A stretch of DNA of 6,609 bases, taken from Candidatus Sifarchaeum marinoarchaea. Lineage in GTDB: Archaea; Asgardarchaeota; Sifarchaeia; Borrarchaeales; Borrarchaeaceae. The stretch spans positions 1 to 6,609 of the forward strand of contig JAECRW010000083.1 in NCBI GenBank assembly GCA_016294985.1. Direction: 5' to 3'. The notes below the pieces were generated by a model. It saw only the letters and a list, made by a program, of their open reading frames with translations. It searched no databases and had not been told where the DNA came from. This document shows positions 1 to 4,144 of this stretch, in pieces; within the stretch, counting starts at the first letter, position 1; every line of letters starts with the position of its first letter. Both the position numbers and the translations under genes were made by a program.

Positions 1-102
1 AGTTCATCTGCCTCCACCTTCGAGGAGACATCACTTAGGCTAATCTCCTACCCCCCTACAGGAACTCTTTCAAGCCCCTTCCGAAAGGGAAGGGTAGTTG
101 AC
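1..102 (+). mobile_element. Right end of an IS200/IS605-family element with degraded tnpB 3' end
   Basis: Seen: a 7-bp perfect hairpin (CCCTTCC at 76-82, loop 83-87, GGAAGGG at 88-94) is preceded by CAAG (71-74, one base before the stem) and followed by TAGT (95-98) and TGAC (99-102). This has the same order as the complete mini-element at 2906-3111: guide, hairpin, TAG(C/T) spacer, cleavage tetranucleotide. In the IS608 recognition scheme, guide base 1 pairs with cleavage base 2, guide 2 with cleavage 1, and guide 4 with cleavage 4. CAAG/TGAC satisfies all three pairs, which places the element boundary after base 102. The upstream + strand reading from base 3 contains RGDIT, reminiscent of the (C/S)GD-T motif near TnpB C-termini, then a stop at 36-38, so the tnpB end is probably degraded. 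The left end, and any tnpA, lie outside the window. The family is inferred from end structure, not from a transposase. Confidence 0.55.
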
Positions 103-255
103 TTACCCTCTCGCATCCAAAGAGGCATTTCGGAACGGATGGGTCGGATTCTTCATTCCCAGTATGTCCGGAAGCAATGTTTCTCCCTTGCCAGCATAAA
201 TAACCACTTTAATCTCAGGATGGGTTTCAAAAAACTCCTTTAACGATTGTGGCAC
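103..255 (-). pseudogene. Truncated N-terminal fragment resembling an ArsA-type ATPase
   Basis: The reading begins at GTG (255-253), preceded by AAAGGAAG (270-263) with a 7-nt gap, 13 bases after the stop of the gene at 269-547. It starts with PQSLKEFFETHPEIKVVIYA followed by GKG. A short leader, a beta-strand and then (A/G)GKGG-GKT is how many archaeal ArsA/Get3-like ATPases begin. Here the expected GG-GKTT of the P-loop is replaced by ETLLPDILGM, and the reading ends at TAA (105-103) after only 51 codons, against about 300 in the family. No Walker A lysine/threonine or later ATPase motif is present, so it cannot be a working ATPase. The stop lies at the first bases outside the IS200/IS605 right end at 102, so damage by insertion or deletion nearby is plausible. 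Alternative: an unrelated small protein that contains GKG by chance. An extended reading from 327 overlaps the upstream gene and lacks a good ribosome site. Confidence 0.38.
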
Positions 256-268
256 AAATTTTCTTCCT

Positions 269-547
269 TTAAAACAACATGTCTGTAAGGTCCCTTTCTT
301 TGAACATTCTTCTCTTCCAATTTGCAATTTTTGGCGTTAAATACGGCAAAATCTTTAGCGAATAATAGGGTGGTAATACTGGTATTCCAAGCATATCTCC
401 CATTGTCATTAACATGAACAGATGTTCAAGGTACATTCTGGTTTTCAACATATATCTGACCATGTCGTGCACTGCCATACCGTAAACAAAGTCTTTCACC
501 GCAGCTATAATACCCCTTATCCGCGAACTTTTCTTTTCTTCCGTCAC
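269..547 (-). CDS. Small conserved-looking archaeal protein of unknown function
   Basis: A 92-residue protein that I cannot assign to a named family. It starts at GTG (547-545), with the purine-rich GAGAGGGAAG upstream, two bases after the in-frame tail of the remnant at 550-839. Residues 1-11 are charged (TEEKKSSRIR). Residues 12-70 are helical and hydrophobic with many Met, Leu and Tyr (KDFVYGMAVHDMVRYM, then GDMLGIPVLPPYYSLKILPY), a pattern that could be membrane-associated or a helical bundle but has no clean transmembrane segment. The C-terminus is basic then acidic (WKRRMFKERDLTDM). My recollection, not checked, is that similar short proteins sit just upstream of ArsA-type ATPase genes in archaea. 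The fragment that follows 13 bases downstream fits that. The co-transcribed order remnant, this gene, ATPase fragment suggests a decayed operon in which only this member is intact. Confidence 0.7.
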   Translation of the reverse strand: MTEEKKSSRIRGIIAAVKDFVYGMAVHDMVRYMLKTRMYLEHLFMLMTMGDMLGIPVLPPYYSLKILPYLTPKIANWKRRMFKERDLTDMLF

Positions 548-549
548 AA

Positions 550-839
550 TTATTCTTCCCTCTCTTCTTCATATTTATTAGGAGCGATTAACATCAAAGC
601 TTTATTGTAAGCACATATCACTGTAATTGTGCATTGGTGTAATCCCATTTAAATCTTCTAGTAGATTTTTCCTTATTTCTGGAAAAACTTTCCGCACTCA
701 TCGATTGGATTTGATCTACCCCCTGAATGCTAAACAGTCCCCACAAATGAAGTTTTAGAAGAATCAAATGCACATCTTCTCGACGAAATACATCAAAAGT
801 GTTAGTGAAGGAAATTAGTTTTATAGAAAAGTATAGCAC
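550..839 (-). pseudogene. Frameshifted ORF, likely remnant of an operon partner
   Basis: An open frame from GTG (839) gives 73 codons and ends at TGA (620-618), with a coherent stretch DVFRREDVHLILLKLHLWGL followed by a charged region ending FKWDYTNAQLQ. Directly across that stop, another frame continues from 621 as VICAYNKALMLIAPNKYEEE and ends at TAA (552-550), only two bases before the GTG of the next gene. A tight stop-to-start junction and protein-like sequence on both sides of the stop suggest one gene of about 95 codons broken by a small insertion or deletion near 610-625. The N-terminal part (839 to about 790) is less convincing and no ribosome site is visible, so the true start may be lost. 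I do not recognise the family. The alternative is a chance ORF in a noncoding stretch. Confidence 0.3.
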
Positions 840-840
840 A

Positions 841-936
841 TCATAGAAAAATGTCTATCCCTAGGAATATATGGTCCCCAGTCCACAAACTACTTTCCAG
901 TTGTTCCGGTGGTTAGCACGGAATAGTTTTCTATGA
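841..936. repeat. 96-bp segment bounded by inverted repeats (MITE-like or structured)
   Basis: TCATAGAAAA (841-850) is the exact reverse complement of TTTTCTATGA (927-936). After a 4-base bulge (851-854), CTATCCC (855-861) pairs with GGAATAG (920-926) at six of seven positions. In total 16 of 17 pairs form, with a loop of 58 bases. The segment lies in the 452-bp stretch between the remnant at 839-550 and the gene at 1004, and ends 10 bases before that gene's TATA box. It could be a small terminal-inverted-repeat element, a cruciform or structured RNA, or a regulatory region. No direct target duplication is evident. Confidence 0.45.
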
Positions 937-945
937 AAGTAGTAA

Positions 946-954
946 CTATATAAG
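946..954 (+). promoter_or_regulatory. Archaeal TATA box for the gene at 1004
   Basis: CTATATAAG at 946-954 is preceded by purine-rich GAAAGTAGTA, compatible with a BRE. About 25 bases downstream puts the transcription start near 975-980 and leaves a leader of roughly 25 bases. GGGTGA (992-997) lies six bases before the ATG and can serve as ribosome site. Confidence 0.55.
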
Positions 955-1003
955 CATAAACCCCGAGAGTTATCTTTCAAGTTATTATGCTGGGTGATAT
1001 GCT

Positions 1004-1678
1004 ATGGAATTCTTTTCAAATGATTTTACTCTTTACATTGTGATAGCATTAGCAATTGTTTTTGTATTGATGTATGCGCTTGGTTCAAAATATAATTACA
1101 GATTGCAAAGAAGGATTTGGAAAGTGTTGTCTGTTGAAGTAAAGAAATATTCGAAATCGGTTAGTCTTAAAAGATTGGGTTCAAGTGGATTTGCAGTATT
1201 ATGTAGTAAATTAGGGTCTTTGGATAAAACGGAAATAGATGTGGTATTGGCATCTCGGGAGATAATTTTGTACTATCTAGTAACCAGGCTCAGAGGAATA
1301 AAGGATAGATTATATATAAAAGCTGATTTTCCGAAACACCCTCCCTTTAAAATGGAACTGGCTAAAAAAGGCAGTAAATATGCAAGAATTCCTTCACAAC
1401 CTCTTGAGAAATTGAAGGAGATAAAATTTGAAGGACTACCAAATCATTTGGTAGTTAAAGCCACGAACAAGGAATTAGGAATTGAACTATTGTCAGACAA
1501 ACATTTACTTAAACAAATGTCCACAACAGGGAATTTCTTAGAAAGCATCTCAATAGCTAAAGATACGCCTCACCTCTTGATGTTATGTGAATTAAATCAA
1601 GAAACAATAATTCCCCTCATAGATCTCGCTATAACAATTGGAAATGTCATGGCAAAAATCACACGTAGACGCAAGTAA
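1004..1678 (+). CDS. Membrane-anchored protein of unknown function
   Basis: A 224-residue protein of a family I do not recognise. Residues about 9-27 form a single hydrophobic segment (LYIVIALAIVFVLMYALG). It is followed at once by a basic stretch (SKYNYRLQRRIWK), which by the positive-inside rule puts the C-terminal domain in the cytoplasm. The remainder (about residues 40-224) looks like a mixed alpha/beta soluble domain. It includes ASREIILYYLVTRLRGIKDR, a basic/proline patch ADFPKHPPFK, and a Leu/Ile-rich C-terminal helix ending in KITRRRK. No catalytic or metal-binding motif is apparent. The ATG at 1004 is chosen because GGGTGA lies just before it and nearby upstream ATGs are out of frame. 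It has its own TATA box and converges on the gene at 1788-2369, so it is probably transcribed alone. Confidence 0.8.
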   Translation: MEFFSNDFTLYIVIALAIVFVLMYALGSKYNYRLQRRIWKVLSVEVKKYSKSVSLKRLGSSGFAVLCSKLGSLDKTEIDVVLASREIILYYLVTRLRGIKDRLYIKADFPKHPPFKMELAKKGSKYARIPSQPLEKLKEIKFEGLPNHLVVKATNKELGIELLSDKHLLKQMSTTGNFLESISIAKDTPHLLMLCELNQETIIPLIDLAITIGNVMAKITRRRK

Positions 1679-1761
1679 AGGGGAGAACTGCACTCATCGC
1701 TTAAAGAAGTCAGAAATGGAGAAATTTCATTAAGGAACGTCTAAAGATAGAATAATCGCCG

Positions 1762-1791
1762 TTTTTCCGACTAAAGTGGGGAATAGCTCAC
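1762..1791 (+). other. Hairpin followed by TAGCTCAC between convergent genes
   Basis: A T5 run (1762-1766) leads into an imperfect hairpin: TTTTCC, bulged G, AC (1763-1771), loop TAAA (1772-1775), GTGGGGAA (1776-1783), including two T-G pairs. It abuts TAGC (1784-1787) and TCAC (1788-1791), the same eight bases that follow the right-end hairpin of the element at 2906-3111. The required GAAG guide before the hairpin is absent and no tnpB sequence precedes it. It may be a U-tract/hairpin terminator for the gene ending at 1678, a decayed element end, or chance. Confidence 0.22.
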
Positions 1792-2369
1792 TGTTCGTGA
1801 CATGTTATGGTTGATAATATTTTCATTATAGCTTCTTTATCTAGTATGAAGTTATCTGGTGTAGCAGATTTTAATTTGATCCATACTAATCTCTCTGTAC
1901 CATTACAATAGATTGGAAATTCAGCGCATAATTCCTCTCTTTCTTTTCTCCTCAAAAGAGATTTGTACTTTCTAGTCCATAGTAGAAATTTGCAATTGTG
2001 CCCTCCTATTATACTTGTATTCCCCTCCTCTAATACTTCGATATTTTTCCTCTTTATTTTCTCAATATTTTTCAATACATGTTTCTTGGCCTTTTCAGCA
2101 TCCTGAAACATTTTCGTATCAACACGTAGTGAATATCCTCTCCTCCCTTTCATATTCACCAATGGGGTTCTTATAAATCCATCAGTTATCCACCTAAAAT
2201 CATAAGTTTTATTCCAAGAACCAAGAGATAGACATTCTGGAGGTTCTACAAGTCTACTAAGCATCCAGTCCTCTGGAAGATATATGAGTATAAACACACC
2301 CATACCGAATAGGACGTTTTTAGCCCCCAAGCAATTCTCTACTAACCTTTCGTTATTCAATTTAATCAC
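1788..2369 (-). CDS. Protein of unknown function with a possible PsbP/Mog1-like fold
   Basis: A 193-residue protein starting at GTG (2369-2367). Met23 in VLFGMGVFILIYLPEDW is an alternative start. I do not recognise a named family. The layout is an N-terminal strand-like hydrophobic stretch (19-31), then GRRGYSLRVD, a lysine-rich helix (KAKKHVLKNIEKIKRKNIEV), then SIIGGHNCKFLLWTRKY, a Glu/Arg helix, EFPIYCNGTERLVWIKLKSA and a final helix before ITCHEQ. The order helix, G-G/H strand, C-x-x-T-x-R strand, final helix resembles small PsbP/Mog1-like or DUF1795-like proteins. This is inference from pattern only. Pro- and Trp-rich residues 30-60 may form a separate N-terminal part. The stop codon overlaps the TCAC of the hairpin feature just downstream. 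It is divergent from the NimA-like gene with a shared 114-bp promoter region. Confidence 0.7.
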   Translation of the reverse strand: MIKLNNERLVENCLGAKNVLFGMGVFILIYLPEDWMLSRLVEPPECLSLGSWNKTYDFRWITDGFIRTPLVNMKGRRGYSLRVDTKMFQDAEKAKKHVLKNIEKIKRKNIEVLEEGNTSIIGGHNCKFLLWTRKYKSLLRRKEREELCAEFPIYCNGTERLVWIKLKSATPDNFILDKEAIMKILSTITCHEQ

Positions 2370-2415
2370 AATCTAACTTCGGGCCTTAAGTGTTTTAATC
2401 AAGTGAAGTTTGTAA

Positions 2416-2427
2416 CCTATATTAAAA
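2416..2427 (-). promoter_or_regulatory. TATA box for the minus-strand gene at 2369
   Basis: Read on the minus strand, TTTTAATATAGG (2427-2416) is an archaeal TATA-like box. Transcription would begin about 25 bases on, near 2394, giving a leader of about 25 bases before the GTG at 2369. Confidence 0.35.
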
Positions 2428-2432
2428 GTAAT

Positions 2433-2441
2433 AATATAAAT
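2433..2441 (+). promoter_or_regulatory. TATA box for the NimA-like gene
   Basis: AATATAAAT at 2433-2441 lies back-to-back with the minus-strand TATA box at 2416-2427. It predicts a start near 2465 and a short leader before the coding region at 2484/2493. The two promoters overlap closely enough that one regulator could affect both. Confidence 0.4.
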
Positions 2442-2483
2442 GACTTTGTGGTAAATTCGCAAGAAGACCCTCCAATGTGTTAG

Positions 2484-2915
2484 GTGAATGAATTGCGGAG
2501 AAACGATAAAGAAATTAAAGACAAAAATGAAATAGCCGCTATATTAAAAAGGGCCATTGTTTGCAGAATTGCGTTTTCGGAAAACAATAAACCATATATT
2601 GTGCCTGTTAATTTTGGTTATAAAGATAATTGCTTATACTTTCATTCTGCGCCCGAAGGCAAAAAAATTGACATCCTTAGAAACAATAATACTGTTTGTT
2701 TTGAGATCGATATTGACTTCGACATAATAAAAGCGGCAACTCCTTGCAACTGGAGTGCGAAATATCGCAGCGTCATTGGTTTTGGGAAAGCGTTTTTCGT
2801 TGAGGACTTTGAGGAAAAAAGGAGCGCGTTAAATCATATTATTCAAAAATATTCGGACATTTCGAATGAATATGAGTTTTCTGAAGGTGTTCTTGATACT
2901 GTTACTGATTGCTAA
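2484..2915 (+). CDS. NimA/pyridoxamine 5'-phosphate oxidase-like flavin split-barrel protein, 3' end displaced by insertion
   Basis: Family recognition: residues 4-30 (LRRNDKEIKDKNEIAAILKR then CRIAFS), PYIVPVNFGYKDNCLYFHSA, EGKKIDILRNN, VCFEIDIDFD, CNWSAKYRSVIGFGKAFFVE and the EEKRSALNHI helix match in order the NimA-like branch (Pyridox_ox_2) of FMN-binding split barrels. Such proteins bind flavin or heme and some reduce nitroimidazoles; the natural substrate is usually unknown. The GTG at 2484 opens the frame, but TTG at 2493 is the likelier start: AGGTGA (2482-2487) sits five bases before it, and it gives the usual MRR-start. The protein ends abnormally: after Thr141 come Asp, Cys and TAA (2913-2915), all supplied by the mini-element starting at 2906. 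The native last 16 codons lie beyond the element at 3112-3163. Without the insert the protein would be 157 residues (from GTG). Losing the C-terminal strand may impair folding or dimerisation, so the 143-residue product may not work. Confidence 0.85.
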   Translation: MNELRRNDKEIKDKNEIAAILKRAIVCRIAFSENNKPYIVPVNFGYKDNCLYFHSAPEGKKIDILRNNNTVCFEIDIDFDIIKAATPCNWSAKYRSVIGFGKAFFVEDFEEKRSALNHIIQKYSDISNEYEFSEGVLDTVTDC

Positions 2916-3111
2916 GCAAGAAAGCACCAACTCTTGAGAGTGGTGATGAATTGCGTGGTGTTTATATAGTTTGTTGCTTAGACTCTCTATGAGTACCTAT
3001 GGTGCGTAGGGAATTCACGCCTGTGGACATAAGACCTCCGTAACCCCGCCTGGGGGATCGAGTCTGTGGTTGAAGCAGGAAGCCTCATTGCTTGAGCATG
3101 AGGTAGCTCAC
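2906..3111 (+). mobile_element. 206-bp non-autonomous IS608-type (IS200/IS605 family) mini-element
   Basis: Left flank is TTAC (2902-2905), the classic IS608-type target/cleavage site. The left end carries AAAG (2921-2924) directly before a hairpin: CACC, bulged A2929, ACTC, loop TTGA (2934-2937), GAGT, GGTG (2942-2945). The right end carries GAAG (3079-3082) directly before a second hairpin: CCTCAT, bulged T3089, GC, loop TTGA (3092-3095), GC, ATGAGG (to 3103). TAGC and the cleavage site TCAC (3108-3111) follow. AAAG/TTAC and GAAG/TCAC both fit the IS608 guide/cleavage pairing scheme. Deleting 2906-3111 restores the host ORF in frame with no target duplication, as expected of single-strand HUH transposition. 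The interior keeps about 34 tnpB C-terminal codons but no tnpA, so movement would need a transposase in trans. The T at 2906 and at 3112 are identical, so the junction is ambiguous by one base. Confidence 0.88.
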
Positions 3112-3131
3112 TGTAGTTAGAATAAGAATAG
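2990..3131 (+). ncRNA. Candidate TnpB guide RNA (omega/reRNA) scaffold with host-derived guide
   Basis: In IS200/IS605 elements the TnpB guide RNA comes from the tnpB 3' end plus right end, and its guide is the flanking DNA just past the right cleavage site. Here that region is kept: GC-rich foldable sequence (CCCCGCC/GGGGG near 3041-3055), then the right-end hairpin (3083-3103) and TAGCTCAC. The guide would begin at 3112 with TGTAGTTAGAATAAGAAT, which is the host gene's own 3' coding sequence. TTTATATAG (2961-2969) inside the element is a possible TATA box that would start transcription near 2990. Transcription and 5' end are inferred; no functional TnpB is in the window. Confidence 0.3.
3010..3111 (+). 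pseudogene. tnpB: tnpB 3'-terminal remnant
   Basis: The frame from 3010 reads GIHACGHKTSVTPPGGSSLW then LKQEASLLEHEVAH. IHACG-(x)-TS is the usual motif near the C-terminus of archaeal TnpB (OrfB) proteins, after the zinc ribbon and last RuvC residues, and QEAS matches the common EAGSP-type tail. The codon just before (3007-3009) is TAG, and upstream sequence is left-end DNA. This is an internal-deletion derivative with none of the RuvC catalytic residues. Reading continues past the element edge to TAG at 3118-3120. In complete elements this segment also encodes the guide-RNA scaffold, a likely reason for its retention. Confidence 0.7.
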
Positions 3132-3163
3132 AAAGTATGACTGGGAAAAAGTCGGGATACTGA
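3112..3163 (+). pseudogene. Displaced C-terminal codons of the NimA-like gene
   Basis: Joining TTAC at 2902-2905 to base 3112 reads on in frame as VTVVRIRIESMTGKKSGY and stops at TGA (3161-3163). A strand of alternating Val/Ile/Arg followed by ESMTGKKSGY is, from memory, the typical end of NimA-like proteins (a VxVIxVxIESMTGKKSGY pattern). This identifies the segment as the severed last 16 codons of the gene at 2484. It has no start of its own and is not translated as part of the truncated product. Nothing further is visible in 3164-3218. Confidence 0.82.
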
Positions 3164-3218
3164 CAACAAGCCTTCATATAGCTCGGCCAGTCATATCCCC
3201 TCCATCGGATTATCTCTA

Positions 3219-3950
3219 TCAGCCTTTTAGAGGATATTCCAATTCTTTGAGTGTTTTATTGAAAATACGATCAAGCCCTTTTTCAGGGGTTATATTGTTG
3301 AGAATATTTGAAACCTCAATAGGACGTTTCTTTCCAAGTAGTTTACATGCATAAATACATGTCCATTTTAGGTTAGTATCGTTTTCCTTACTCCATTCGT
3401 TTAAAACATCAAGGATTTCCTTATTTTTACGTTCAATAGCCCGAAGTGCAAAAGCAGCAGTTTTTCTTTCATTCTTATCATCGCTTTGTGCAAATTCCTT
3501 TATTAATCCCATCAATGGCCGTTTTATCAATTGCTTTTTTTTGCTTTTTCTGATTATCTTCGCCAGCATATCGCCAACAGATCTGTTTACTATCGTTGTC
3601 TTATCCTTAGCCAATATTTGAATCATCTCTTGTAGTCGTCTATGTTTAGCAGGTAGATGTTCTAGGATTTTTGCGGTAGCCATTCTGACTTCCCATGAAG
3701 TGTCTTTGATACCAATTTCAGAAAATTTCAACAGGATGTCTGAGTTCTTCTTAAAGAGGTCACCGATGGCAAGTAAAGTTGTTCGGCGTAAGTAGGGATT
3801 ATTATCTGTTATCCATTTTTCTAAAAGAGTCAATACTCGTTTCTTAGCAGAAGGATGAGCTTTACCAACCATTTTAATTATTTTTAATGCTCGTGTTCGT
3901 AATTCTGCCTTACTATTTCCACCCAGTGCTCTAATTTCTTCTGCGTCCAT
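3219..3950 (-). CDS. HEAT/ARM-repeat (AlkD-like) protein
   Basis: A 243-residue all-helical protein made of tandem repeats of about 36-40 residues. Recognisable units lie near residues 12-33 (NSKAELRTRALKIIKMVGKA), 46-75 (WITDNNPYLRRTTLLAIGDL), 82-99 (KDTSWEVRMATAKILEHL), 115-132 (KDKTTIVNRSVGDMLAKI), 156-180 (SDDKNERKTAAFALRAIERK) and 189-213 (ENDTNLKWTCIYACKLLGKK). The recurring D/N-x-x-x-x-R-x-x-(A/T)-x-x-x-(I/L) pattern is that of HEAT repeats. The two W-x-x-(D/E)-N-containing units resemble AlkD-type DNA-glycosylase repeats, but I see no assigned catalytic pocket, so the role may be a protein or nucleic-acid scaffold. The basic, Lys/Arg-rich composition (e.g. IIRKSKKKQLIKR) would suit nucleic-acid binding. 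ATG at 3950 is preceded by AAGGGG four bases upstream and by a TATA box. No signal peptide. Single transcription unit converging on the interrupted NimA-like gene. Confidence 0.82.
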   Translation of the reverse strand: MDAEEIRALGGNSKAELRTRALKIIKMVGKAHPSAKKRVLTLLEKWITDNNPYLRRTTLLAIGDLFKKNSDILLKFSEIGIKDTSWEVRMATAKILEHLPAKHRRLQEMIQILAKDKTTIVNRSVGDMLAKIIRKSKKKQLIKRPLMGLIKEFAQSDDKNERKTAAFALRAIERKNKEILDVLNEWSKENDTNLKWTCIYACKLLGKKRPIEVSNILNNITPEKGLDRIFNKTLKELEYPLKG

Positions 3951-3992
3951 CTAACCCCTTCATATGCGGTCAATTTTGCGTAGTAGTAAACT

Positions 3993-4001
3993 CCTTATAT
4001 A
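3993..4001 (-). promoter_or_regulatory. TATA box for the HEAT-repeat gene
   Basis: Minus-strand TATATAAGG (4001-3993), preceded by CAC, closely matches the box before the gene at 1004 (CTATATAAG). It predicts a start near 3970 and about 20 bases of leader carrying AAGGGG before the ATG at 3950. Confidence 0.55.
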
Positions 4002-4082
4002 GTGTTTATTGTGTGAATTATGTCTAAATACTCTAAGGTTCAACTTCGTAAATAATTTTACTAAATTAATTTTGTTTAATAG

Positions 4083-4122
4083 AAAAATGTGAAATGATGT
4101 TGTTCTGCATTATTAGAAAAAA
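4083..4122 (-). terminator. U-tract terminator downstream of the aldehyde oxidoreductase
   Basis: On the minus strand, beginning 22 bases past the stop at 4145, T6 (4122-4117) and then T5 (4087-4083) occur in an AT-rich stretch without a strong hairpin. Successive U tracts are the usual archaeal termination signal. The 194 bp between 3950 and 4145 hold only this and the HEAT gene's promoter. Confidence 0.35.
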
Positions 4123-4144
4123 TAGAACGACATCTCTTCATATT

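Noticed and set aside
422..610. 62-codon + strand ORF
   Set aside because: Antisense to the well-formed gene at 269-547, with no ribosome site or recognisable sequence.
2909..2981. CTAAGCAA (2912-2919) complementary to TTGCTTAG (2974-2981) as terminal repeats of a second nested element
   Set aside because: The 8-bp arms lie wholly inside the left part of the mini-element; they more likely reflect secondary structure of the left end than a separate insertion.
2987..3169. 60-codon minus-strand ORF across the mini-element
   Set aside because: It is antisense to the tnpB remnant and right-end hairpin and has no protein-like family features; a shadow frame.
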